A stretch of 64,000 nt of DNA. It comes from Sorex araneus (Eukaryota > Chordata > Mammalia > Eulipotyphla > Soricidae). Made by a program: the position numbers and the translations under genes. Shown here one piece after another: positions 13,201 to 26,600 of this stretch (position 1 is the stretch's first letter; each line of letters begins with the position of its first letter). The notes beneath the pieces were generated by a model. That model saw nothing but the letters and a program-made list of their open reading frames with translations, was not told where the DNA came from and did no database searches. The DNA lies in contig NC_073307.1 of NCBI RefSeq assembly GCF_027595985.1, positions 120,259,678 to 120,323,677 of the forward strand, written 5' to 3'.

Positions 13201-16200
13201 GGGAAGTAGGAAGATACTCAAAGGGCTGGGAGAAATGCTCCACATGTAGGAAGCCCAGGTCTGTTCCTTATCTCTGTGTGGCACCCAGGCACTACACCAG
13301 CAGTAGCCCTCAGCACCACCAGTGTGGCCCCCAAAATAAAAAAATACTAACTTCTGTAATGCTATATTATACAGCTGATTCAGACACATATACAACACAT
13401 TAGCCTCACCCACTATTATAAATATTCACTGGTTACACCTTGCTCAGTTGTGACAACAGAAGGCTTTAAAACTAAGAATAAGGTTATAAAATAAATACCT
13501 TTTCTTCTGAGCTCCTCTTCTTTTCGTTTGAGAAAAGCTTGTACAGCTGCTGATTGAACACCCTTAACTTTAGGGTCTTTTTTGGGAGGACCCACCGCCA
13601 AACTGTACCGTTTCTGAAAATAAAAAGGAAAATTACAAGGAATTCAGTCTTAAAAATATATTGTCTCGGTGCATATGCTGCCTGAGCCCATGTGCTGCCT
13701 GTGCCCACGTGGCCGAGCAAATGTGGTACCCAAGCACATGTGTCGCCCACATCTCCCCCCTTGAGGTGTACTTTCATGCTTTCGTGTCCAGTGCTAGGAT
13801 GTGTGTAGAGCTCTCTCCATCCTTGGAGAAGCCTGCATTCTCTCTTGAGCGTGTTATTCTTACTATTCTCTCTCCCACTTATCCCTTCCTCCTTCCCTCA
13901 GAAACCTCTAAATAAATAAAATCTGTTTACTTCAAAAATATATATATACATATATATTGTCTCATTCATATGACCTCTTTTAAGGGTGGGGATGTATTTC
14001 AGTGACAGAGCACATGCTTCGCATACACTGAGACCTAGGTTCAATCCCTACACCAAAAACAAAACAAAAACAAAAGGGTAATGTTTATTAGAGGTGTAAG
14101 GCACTTTGCCAAGCTATAGAGAGATTTAAATGTTCACTGAAAATAAAAATCCCGTATTACTTCAATAATGAAGTAATCAGGTAATCCACACTCAACCTTA
14201 GCTATAAAATACCGGACTCAGAATTAGTATGTATCACTGTATCACTGTCACCCTGTTGCTCATTGATTTGCTTGAGCGGGCACCATTTTTGTCTCCATTT
14301 TTGAGACTTGTTATGGTATTAGTATGTATGACTATTTTTAGAGGCAGAGTGTCTTTGTGAACATTTCAGAGAAACCTTATTTTCAGGCTACTTTTCTCCC
14401 AAATGTAACTGGACAGATGTACTATGGAAAGAAAAGAAAAATATTTAGAACACTTAAAAAAAAATCTTGACTTAAAAATTAGCCTTCTTCAAAGCAAAGT
14501 ATTTCAGAATCTAACTTCAAAAAAAAAAACAAACCACTACACATAACCATTTTCTCCCTGAATTCCCTACTCTAGATTATTTTCTCATACATACTCCTAG
14601 CTACACACGCATTTTGCTTAAAACATGAAATGCTGAAATTTTACCTTGCCCATGGAAAGGCTAGGGAACAAACCATACTTAAAATACGTTATTTTTTGGG
14701 TTTTTTGTTTTGTTTTGTTTTTGGGCTATACCTGAAGGTGCTCAGGTGATCTCATGTGCGGTACCAGGGGTCAAACCTGGGTCAGCTGTGGGCAAGGGTA
14801 GTGCCTTACCTGCTGTACTATCTCCAGTCCCTAAAATGCATTTTAAAAAAACTACAAAGAGGTTTTAGAGACACCTCAACATGAGGAGTGCACTCTTGGA
14901 TACAGGAAAACAAGGGACGATCCCTGGCTCTGCCTGGTCCCCCACGCAGCACTGTGCTGGAAATAGTCCCAGGGCATCACCAGGTGTCACTCCCACTTCT
15001 GCCCCTTTTTGCCCCAGCACACCCCCCTCAAAATCCAGCAATTAGAACTCAATTCCCTGTAAGTTTTAATAGTAGCTCTTATGTTTGTTGAATATTAACT
15101 TGCCACCCAGTCTTTTTTTGGCAACACACCTGGCAATATTCAGAGGCCACTCCCAGCTTTCTGTTGCTCAGCAGTCACTCCCGGCAGTATCCAGGGGACC
15201 ATTCAGTGTCAGGGGTTGAACCAGGGCCTTCTGTATGCAAAGCAAGTGCTCCAGCCCCCTCAGCCACCTCCCTGACCACACACATACTATTTTAGACAAG
15301 ATTTCCTTATCACCCAGAAAGTGCTAACTGGCCAGAGGTACAGCAGGTAGGGTGTTTGCCTTGCACATGGCTGACCTGGGTTCAATCCCCGGCATTCCAT
15401 ATGGTTCCCCAAGCATTGCCAGAAGTAATTCCTGAGCGCAGAGCCAGGAGTTAACTCCTGAGCATCGTTGGGTGAGACCCCAAAACAAAACAAAACAAAA
15501 AAGTGCTAACATTATTCAGGCACAGATGGCATTCTTTGGGCTCTGTTTTCTGTTTAACCGCATCACAGGATGAGTAAAACTAGAATAATATTACAATGAC
15601 CTTTGAAAGGAAATAAGTTCTATTTTATCAGTATTATTAATATCAATATTATTAAAGTATGATAAACCTAATAACTCACACCAGGATGAGTCATCTCTTG
15701 AGTGAATTTAAGTTAAATTCATTAAACCATGGCTAGAAATGCGTTCAAACATTTTCCTTCTTTCATTTTATTAGGCAGATGACATTCTCAACCAGTGAAC
15801 CTGAGGCTTTGCTCATTAAAAAGGAAATACTGGAGTCAGATATAGTACCAGGGTTAAGGTGTTTGATTTGCATGTGGCTGGCACTGTATAAGGTTCCTGA
15901 ACCCAACCAGGAGCAATTCTTGAGCACAGACCTGGCAATGAGCCCTGAGCACTGCCACGCATGGCAAAATGAAAGGAAAAAAAATGGTAAAAAAAAAAAA
16001 AAAAAGAACCACCACTGAGAACAAATTAGGAGCAACCGGGAACCAAAAAGTAATCCCCAAAATGTGCTAGAAGGAAAGCACAAAATAATTGGAGGAAAAG
16101 TCAAAGGACCCCTGCTTATTATGTAGCTGCCAAATACATGGCATCTTTAAACAGGCTGGAAATTCCAACTAAGCCTACCAATCAAGCAGCTGGCTAAGAG

Positions 16201-17627
16201 AGCAGGCCCTACCCACTCCAACCTGAAAATCCTGCATGATAACTGCTGAGACCTGACACATGGTGAAGGAGAGAAAACCCAAAGTGAGCATCCGGATTCC
16301 TTTCCCAGTCTCCCTGGCTGAGTCATGATGCGATCCTTTCATAAGTCTTTATTTTGGTAAATTACTAGCTGTAGAGCCTTTTCACAGTGCACTGGGACTC
16401 AATATTAAAGGGGAGAGATGGAGAGGGGAAGGAAGACTAAGGAGAAATAGAACTGATTTGTTTACCTAGCTAGACAGATAAAATTGTCCTGGTTTACAAG
16501 CACTCAAGCAATAAGGTCTTTATTCAAGAATCTCGCATCGTCATAATGGAGATTCACCATGAATATGACTCAAGATGATAAGACACATAAAAAGTCTTCA
16601 TAAGCAGAGATACAAACTCACTCTAGACTTCCTGTCAGGTAGATTTGGAAAACAACAGACTTATTACCAAGATGAACTTCCTGTCCCTGTCAACAATAGA
16701 GTTCACAGATTTACATGTGGAATCAATATTATAAGGTTTCTGCCAGAAAAACACCAGTATACATTTAGTATTAATTATTTAAAACAAGATGGGTAAGAAC
16801 TTAAGGTGCCTGTTTTATACGTAGCCAACCAGGTTAGATCCGAGGCCAATCCCTGGCACAGCATATGTCCCTTGAGCACTGCTATGGTCACTCCTGAGCA
16901 GGGCCAGGAATTGTGCCCGTACCGTCTCAGGGTGTGATCTAACACCCACACTCCACACCACCCCATCCCCAACCCCCGTCAAGAAAAGACAGGACTGGTT
17001 TATAATCTAGATATGGCAGTGAGTACTTAATTTGATTTCAGGATGGACATCTATCTCCCTAACCTGGGACTTTAAGAGATCGGTAATGGAAATAACTGTC
17101 AGAAAAGCTATTTTGGGGGCAACTTGGGGCACACCCAGCTGTGCTCAAGCCTTACATCTGGCTCTGTGCTCAGGGATCACTCCTGTCAGGGCTGTGGGGC
17201 CATATGCAGAACTAGGGATCAAATCCAGGTTTATTTCATAGGTCTAGCAGGAAATCATTTAAGTAGGTCAAGGTTCTAGCTAAGAATTAAACTTATTTAC
17301 TGACATAACCAAGTCATAATTAACATATTCTAATATGCACTCTAACTAAAAGGCAGGCACCAGGAGAATATCAAAATATCCTCAGAATAAAGTTTAGGCC
17401 CAATCCTGAAGCTCTGGGGCAAAAAAGGGATGGGACTCTGCAGATCTTTTAAAAACATTTTGAGGGGGCTGGAGTGATAGTACAGCGGGTGGGGAGTTTG
17501 CCTTGCATGTGGCTGACCTGGATTTGATCCTTGCATCCCACATGGTTTCCCAAGCACCAACAGGAGTAATTTCTGAGTGCAGAGCCAGAATTAACCTGAG
17601 CACTGCAGGGAGTGATCCAATAAAGCA

Positions 17628-17682
<55 letters not shown>

Positions 17683-20600
17683 CTATGTACCATAAAATCC
17701 AGCCACTCTATATAATATATTGGGTTGTTTTTAGTATATTCAGTTGTGCAACCATTATCTGATTTCAGAACATTCTGATCATCCTCAACACAGATCCTTT
17801 GTATCAGTCACTCCCCATCACCCCTTCCCACTCAGCCTCTAGCAACCACTAATCTACTTTCAGTCTTTATGGACTTGTCAGTTCTGATTATTACATATCA
17901 ATTATAGCTCAGCATACCACTGTGGATGATGTTTACAAGGGGATACTCTTGGCTTAGTGCTCAGAAATCAAACCAGGGGTTCCCTAGACGCTAAATTTGC
18001 ACTCTCCCAGGCCAAGGAGTGACCACTGGGCACAGAGCCAGGAGTAAATCCTAAGCACCACTGGGTGTGATCTAAAAAACAAAAAGAAAATTACATAATA
18101 TGTATTCATATAATTATTTAAAGTGATAATGTAATTTTATTTTGCTTTCAATACTGACTTTCCTAATAACACAGAAGTATGTATTTGTTTTGCTCAAATA
18201 AAAACTGCAAAAGAGAGAAATCACAGATTTAAGTGCCTATGATGGTTGATTTTGTTGTGTCATCTTGGCTACGCTATGATACCTTGTTATTTAAGCAAAT
18301 AGTAACCTAGTTGTTACCATGAAGATGTTCTGCAAATACAGTTAACTGTTCACAATCAGCTGACTTTACTTGAAACAGATTATGGTTCATAATATGGGCA
18401 GGACTCATCTGATTGGAGGTCTTAAGAGCAAATGAAGGTTTTCACAGGAAAAGCAGATTTCTCCAGAGAAAGAATTCTACCTGACACAATAGTATTAAAC
18501 TCCTAGAGTTTTCAGTCTGCTAGCCTGCCTCCAGATTTCAGATCTGCCTATCCCAATTAAGTGAGCAATTCCTTAAAACAAATCCTACTGGTTCTGTGTC
18601 TCTGGAGAACCCTAATTTTTAAATTTTTTTATAAAGTAGTTCACAATATTTAGTACATTTAATATTCAAAACACCTACGGGCTGGAGTGATAGCACAGCA
18701 GGGACGGTGTTTGCCTTGCACGCGCCAACCCGAGTTCGATTCCTTCGCCCCTCTGAGAGGGCCCAGCAAGCTACTGAGAGTATCCTGCCCACACGGCAGA
18801 GCCTGGCAAGCTACCCGTGGTATACTCGATATGCCAAAAACAGTAACAAGTCTCACAATGGAGACATTATTGATGCCCACTCGAGCAAATCGATGAGCAA
18901 CAGGATAATTGTGACTGTGATTCAAACACCAATCCCACCACCACAATACCTTCCCACCACCATATTTTGGATGTTTCCAACCTGGACCTCAATTCATGTC
19001 CCAAAGCAGAACCAAAATAATATATTTTGTATTGTTTGTTATTAAAAAAACCATTGAAAATGCTACAAAAAAGTATCCTTTAGAGGAAAGAGGGTGAGGA
19101 TTGTTGTATTTCACCCAGGGGCCATTAAGCCCTTCTATAAGAGATCACTAACATGTTGTTAAAGGTTGAGCCTTGTGTGCTTTTATATACATATCTGTAA
19201 AAAAAAAAAAAAAAGTATTTCCATCTAAGATTGGTTGCCTACTACTCTGAACTGCATCAAATGTGGTGTGGTACTCTTGGAGTATGGGTAGGGTGTGTGG
19301 TATGAAGTGTCGCCTGGTCAGGAATAGGTTCACTCCTGGGTAAGGTTTTGCCCGAGCATGTAGAGAGCGGCCATGAGCATGGTGGCAGTTGAGTTCTAGA
19401 GGTTTTTGGCTGCCAGGGCTGCCTTCCGGGAGAGAAGGACGTACGATCTGGACGGTGGCCGATGATGAGATTATCTGGCGCTAGCCAGAGGTGGCTTATA
19501 GTTGTGACTAAGTTGCTGGAGACGTGGGGTGGGGTGGAGGGGTGGGTATGGGCAGAGGATCCCCAATCCGGGTCCCAGTCCTTTTGAACCCAGAGAAGAA
19601 CTCCTGGCTCTGCACTCAGGAACTCTCCTGGCAGGGCTTGGGGACCATATGGGATGCCGAGGATTGAACCCAGGTTGGCTGTGTGCAAGGTAAGTGCTCT
19701 ACCCACTGTACTATCTCTCTGGCCCTAAAATAGTTGTATTAAATAAAATAACTTATTAGACAGTTCGCTACATCCACAAGGGTAGAGAACCACATAAAAA
19801 ACTATTTTTGGGTCACACCCAGTGATGCTCAGGGGTTACTCCTGGCTTTGCACTCAGGAATTACTCCTGGCTTTGCACTCAGGAATTACTCCTGGCGATG
19901 CTCAGGGGACCATATGGGATGCCGGAGATCAAGCCCGGGTTGGCAGCATGCAAGGCAAACGCCCTACCTGCTGTGCTATCGCTCCGGCCCCAAAAGAACC
20001 ATGTTTTTAAAAAATGCCTTAGACTAGAATTACATTATGATCTACTAAGATTTGGCTCTCTTCTGTATCAAATGGCCACATTTAATTCTAGCAGCAGTAC
20101 AATATCTGCCAATTCTGAATCTAATTCAAGGCATCATGCTTAATTGTTTGAGTTTCATGAAAAGTAGCCGGACAAGAGTTTATCCCAAATTACTCTATTT
20201 TATTATACTACAGGACAACTCAGGCATTCTGCTTCTGCTAAGTGAATTGGTAAGAGAAGCTTTTGCTATTTAAGTCAGGGCTTGCCAAGATTTTTTATAC
20301 TGAAGCCAACAAACGTAGAAACATTACGGTACTTTAAAACATGTATTCCTTGCATTGAAACTACTGTCAGGAGCAGACAAAAAAATATGCAGCTGGGGCA
20401 GGGAGATGGCTCAAAAGAACTGAAGTACATATTTTTCATGGAGGAGTCTCTGGTCAAACTCTGAACATGGTCCACTCAAGTATCACCAAGAGTTTACCTG
20501 ACCATGTGAGCACTAGATGTATCCTCCTACCACCAGGAAAAAAATTTTTTTATTGTTTTTTCTGGAATTACATATTCACTAATATGTTATGCCAGAATCA

Positions 20601-23600
20601 ATCCCTTCTTGATAGCTCTTCTTTATTTAGACAGTAAAATGCAATTATAAAAAAATACAAATATAAAATGTTTATAAAATATATAAACACAAAGTACAAT
20701 AGATTTATTGATGGTTATTACAAAAAACTGTGCATTTGCTACTGGATGAATTTAGGAAATACATCCTAAACTTCAACAATTACCATGTAATTTTTAAAAT
20801 CATCTCAGAACATTCCAGTCTGGGACCGAGGAAAGAGCATCACAGGGAAGTGCCCCCTTCTTCCCCCAGACAAGAAAACCCAATGCCCTCCCAGTTAAAT
20901 AAAGAAAATAGGCCTAGAAAATCAATGGTCTACACTAGATTTTCTTATATAAGTAGTAAGAGAGGGAAAACAAAACAACTGAAAGCAAGCTATTCAGGTT
21001 TCATGCTATAGGGTTAAAAAGCAAGATTTACTATAACTGTGTTTATATGGACATACCCAATGCTAACAATATATACCTCAGAACCAGTTGGCCAATCTGT
21101 TAGAAATGGCTCAAAAAGCACACATCTGCATATTACCTGATGTCACAGTTTGTAGCAAAGTCTGAATTAGAATCCAGTTCTACTAGTTTATTTATTTATT
21201 TTTTAAATAATTTATTTATTTTTAATTAGAGAATCACCGTGAGGGTACAGTTACAGATTTATACACTTTTGTGCTTATACTTCCCTCATACAAAGTTCGG
21301 GAACCCATCCCTTCACCAGTGCCCATTCTCCACCACCCGTAAACCCAGCGTCCCTCCCACCCTCCCCAATCCCATCTCCCCCCACAACATGCCTTACTTC
21401 TAATTTAAGATTTCTAGCCATCTTCAATCTTTAATGCCATTCCCCAATTTCCAACTGCCTCTTAGTACCATTACCACTGACTTACTGTCTTATCTCCCCT
21501 CACCCTGTTTCTATTAAATATGCTGGCACACTCCCAAACAAACTATAAACATCTTTCTATTCACTAGTTCTTAAATACTGCTACTTTGGCCTTTAAATCT
21601 CTCCCATCAGACTTCATGTCAAAAAAACCAATTAGCGGGGCGAAGAGGTAGAGTAAGCAGGTAGGGCAGTTTGCACACCATAAACCCTGATTCAATCCCT
21701 GGCACATATGGTCCCCAGAGGACCACAAGGAACGATCTTTGAGCATAGAGTTAGGAGTAAGACCTGAGAACCCCAAGATGTAGCCAAAAAACAAAACAGA
21801 GGGCGACAAGAAAATCAGCTAGAAATGCAAAAAACCTGATTCGAACTCCAGTACCACTTGACTGCGCCGGCTTCTCCCACCCCCATGTGACACAAAACCA
21901 ACACAAAACCTGAAACACTCAATGAGTGACAGTCTAAAGCTATATTAAACTAAAGCTGAGGGAAGGAAGCTGAGTGAGATCAGTGGGTTCAGGTTGTATA
22001 CATAACCTTCCAACACTCTCCTCGTCCAACATGTTAATTAAAGTCCACGAATGCTGGAACCAGTCTGCCTGGTCTATGTCTTTGCTCTGCTATCACTAGC
22101 CTTATCATTATTAGCTGTGTGAATTGAGGCAAATTTCTTTACTTGCGAGCCTCAGTTTCCTCATCTGTGAGATAACCTTCTGTATGTGGATATTGTGACT
22201 AAATTAATGTACATAAAATGCTTACAGTGACAAGGACAGAGAAAGCACTAAAAAGGGTCATTGTTGGGGGCCAGAGGGATAGTACAGCAAGCATTCTGCT
22301 TGCCTTGCACACTTTCAACCCTGGTTTGATCCCCATATGGTCCCTGGAGACCTGTCACAGAGTCAAGAGTAAGCCCTGAGAAGGGACCACCAAGTAAAAT
22401 GTGGTTGGAGGACATGTGGGGGAAGGGTGAGGCGGGTGGAATACAGACTAGAGACTGAACACAATGGCCACTCAACACCTCTATTGCAAACCACAACACC
22501 TAATCAGAGAGAGAGAACAAAAGGGAATTCCCTGCCACAGTGGCAGGGTGGGGTGGGGGGAGACGGGTCTGGGGAGGGGGGGAGGGATGTTGGGTTTACG
22601 GGTGGTGGAGAATGGGCACTGGTGAAGGGATGGGTTATTGAACTTTGTATGGGGGAAGCATGAGCACAAAGATGTATGGATCTGTAACTGTACCCTCACG
22701 ATGACTCTCTAATTAAAAATAAACTAATAAAAAAAATGAAGAAGCAAAAATAAAATCAGTAAATCCAGATAGTATGAAAATATCCAGACCAGCAATGAAT
22801 AAATAAAAAAAAAAAAAAAAGAGTAAGCCCTGAGCACCACTGGGAGTGGCCCCAAAACAAAACAAAACAAAATGTCCATTCTCTGGAGGCATCTGACATT
22901 GCCAGCCCAGAAAAACACTAAACTCCATTTTCAATTTTCACATACTTATCAAAGTCTACATAGAACCCCAAGTTACTTTTGTTTAGGGAAGGGTTGCTGG
23001 GGTCACAACTGGAGGTACTCAGGGGCTATTCTTGGGTCTGTGCCCTGATTTGATTTTTTTTTTTTAATTTTTGCTTTTCGGGTCACACCTGGTGATGCAC
23101 AGGGGTTACTCCTGTCTCATGCTCTCAGGAATTACTCCTGGCGGTGCTAAGGGGACCATATGGGGTGCTGGGAATTGAACCGGGTCAGACACGTGCAAGG
23201 CAAACACCCTACCCGCTGTGCTATCATTCCAGCCCCGACACCCTGATTTGAAGAGTGATATGCAATCCAGAGATCAAATTGGGTCAGCAACATGCAAAGC
23301 AAGTACCTTACCTCCTATACTATCCAGTCCAGCACCCCAAATTGTTAAAATTCAGTAACCACAAGAAGACTTCCCTTTCACTCTTGAATGAAGAGTCACA
23401 CCAGCAGACCTTGTCTGGGGTCATTTCCAGACTAAGAGAACATGGAACTTGTCTCATGTTAACTTTTACTACAGGTAACTTGAGTTACTTAAAACAAAAA
23501 AAGAATCCATATTCTAAGGTCTACCATTTTATCATATCAAGAGAACCCTTCACTTTTGGAGAAACCCAGGGACAAAAATCTTAAGTGCAATGTTACCAAA

Positions 23601-26600
23601 ATTATCTATTAAAATACAAACTGCTAATGACAACGACTAGTTGCATCATCTTGACCAGTTATTTGTTATTTAGTTTTCCACTGGGAGATACCACTTCATA
23701 TGTCTAGGCATGATGCAATCTTTTCTTTCTCTGTGTGTGTGTGGAGTGGGGGTAGGGGGCATTTATGTCACTCCTGGAGGTACTCAGGAGATCACATGGA
23801 GCCTGATGTTGAACCCAGAACTCCTGCATGCAAAGCATGTGCTTCATTCAGCCCTTTGAATGATTTCTAGGCCCATGATTGCTTTAGAATAAATTATAGG
23901 GAGCTGGAGAGATATTACAGTGGGGAAGGTGTTTGCTTTTACACATGGTCAACCCAGGTTTGGTTCCCAGCACCTCATGATCCCCTAAGCTCTGCTAGGA
24001 GCGACCCCTAAGTGCAGATCTGGGAGTAAGTCTGAGCATCACAGAGTGTGGTCCCCAAATAATATTATAGAGATACGCTCTTTAAAAAAACCCAAACAAT
24101 CAAACAGAGGCTGGGGGATTGTATAGGAAAGGTGCGTGCCTTGTACACACCCACACTCAGGTTTAATTCCAGGCACCCCAAATGGTCCCCCAAGCCCCAC
24201 CAGGAGTGACCCTTGAGCACAGTTAGGAGTAAGTCCTAAGCATCCTAGGGTATGGCCCCACAAACCACAAAACTAAAAAGAAAGAATAGTAAAGATGTCC
24301 CATTAAGGCAATGATCATTGTTTCTTGTGCTGATACTATGTATACCTCTTGAAAATAAAGTCCTGGAAAAGTCAAGTTTAAGTGGTTTTACAAGCAGGTA
24401 TTTTAGATTGCAGTCTTCCTTGGATTTTAGTCCAATCAAGCTAGTAATCTTTTTCCTTTCCAGAATAAAGATCTCAAATAAGAACTCTAAAGACTGAAAT
24501 CTTCTGTGACAGCTCTAATAACGATCCAAATGAAAGATGGGAGAAAAGATGGTTAAAAGAACCAAGCACTAAAGTTGCAGCTGTACATTACTGTGTACAC
24601 ATTTTAAAAAAAAGTATTTGTAAGAATGTCTCTTTCCCCATTTCACTTAAAAGGATGAAGAAACCTACAGAAAGAAAATAGTCATTCCAGACCTTGTTTG
24701 CACTCATTGTGTGCTGAATCTAAAAGGCTTTACACAGAGTTGATAAAGATCATTTAGAAGGCTGGAGATTGTACAGCGGGTAAAGTACTTGCTGACACTG
24801 GTTTGAGACCAACTAGGAGTAATCCCCAAGCACCACCAGATATGGGACCCCCCCAAGCACCTCCCCCCAAACAACCAAACAAACCTAAACTGTCTTATCT
24901 CTGACCTCCACTGAAATTCAGAAAACCTGAAAATGAAATATGGACCTAATTATGCAAAGATTAATGGTTGAGATCCAACACTGACTTTTCCAGGAAATTT
25001 ACTGATGCTGAAAGTAGTAACACTGCTCAAGGTTTAAAAACTTTAAGCCCTTAACTTCAACCTGCAGAGCTAATTATTCAGCTTTTAGCAGCATTTCTCA
25101 AGGCCTGGAGTGGGCCTCCAAGCTGGTCCAAGAGTCCTCACCAGTGAAAATCCCAGATATGGGAAAGGCACAGCGGGAAACTAGGTACCAATTGGGGATG
25201 GAATGGGGGCAGAGTCTGAAGAAGGTTCATAAACACCCATTCAGTACATCGGGGGTACTTGCCTTGCACACAGCCAGCCTGGTTTGATCTCCAGCACTCC
25301 ATATGACCCCCTGGGCCCCTCCAGGAGTGATCTCTGAGTGCAGAGCCAGGAGTAAGCACTAGCATTGAGCACAGGTAGATATACCCCCTTCTCCCCCCCC
25401 CCAAAAAAAGAGAAAGGAACACTGGTTTAGAGGAATGACTATTCAGAGTACTTGGGATAGTAAATTAACTATATAGAGGTGGATATGTAACAAACTGGTG
25501 ACACTGAGCACAGCCGGTATGGTTCCCCCAACCCGCAATGGGGGAAAAAAAAAAACAAATGCTGGCTTAGAGGAATGATTATCCAGAGTACTTGGGATAG
25601 AAGATAACTATATAGACAGCTATAAACAAACCGGCAGATATCTATTTACCAACTACTTTACTACCTCCGGAGATGGATATCCAAAAAGGTAAAAAAAAAA
25701 AAAAAAGAGCCTCTCAAAAAAAGAAAACCACACAGGAGAGGAAAGGAAAACAGCACTGCAACATATACAAATCTAAAAACTGCAGAACACGGGGCGGCCC
25801 AACACTTTCCAGTTAACTGACTTTTAACAAGAGCTGTTGTGAGTTTCTACACCTCAGCGCTCAAACCGCAGGTATCACAATGCAATCGATCCGTTTACAG
25901 CTGTGCTGTGGGCACCATCTGAGGATCCTGAAATGAATGGTTCATGCAAAACAGCCACAACCACCACCACAAACCCCACCCCCCAAGCGCCCCCCACCCC
26001 GCAAAATCCGTCAGCACTGAGACTGTAAAAATCTTTCCAGAGCTCTGTGCCAACAGTCCAAATGGGACGCAGATTTCAAACAAAGGCAAATCTGCAAAGG
26101 CCACACGTTAAGTGGAAACGAACGAGCTGACCCCCCCCTTGGGCTAGCCCAAGGCTCCGTGGTATCGTCCTTCAACTCTTTCCAATAATAGTAGTAATTA
26201 AAAATAGTAATAATAATATAAAGGTGGTGCCGGTCCACTCAAGGATGTCACTGTCTTCGTTCGGAAGGTGTGTGGGGCCGCAAGGCAAAGCGAAAACAGC
26301 TAAAAAAAAAAAATCAGCAATTGCTAAAAGTGACCCGCTCCCGGGCCGGAAATCTGCTCCCCTCCCCCCAACAACAAACAACAACAACAACACAACACAA
26401 CAACAACAAAATGACTTTCACAGCGGGTCCCCCCATCCCTGACACTCCCCCCAGCGTCCAGGCTCCCTCCCGAGTCTGGGGGATGAAGTTTGTGGCCGCC
26501 GCGGGGAGAAAAACTCCTCGGCGCTGCGTTTCCCCCCGGTCCCGGGCCACGCACCGGCTCTTCACACAACTTTGAAGACACTCGGAGCCCCTCCCCCAAA

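Noticed and set aside
18906-19045. Possible LINE-1 3' UTR on the minus strand (CCACCACCACAATACC)
   Set aside because: Similarity to the CACCACC segment of L1 tails is too short and lacks the rest of the 3' end.
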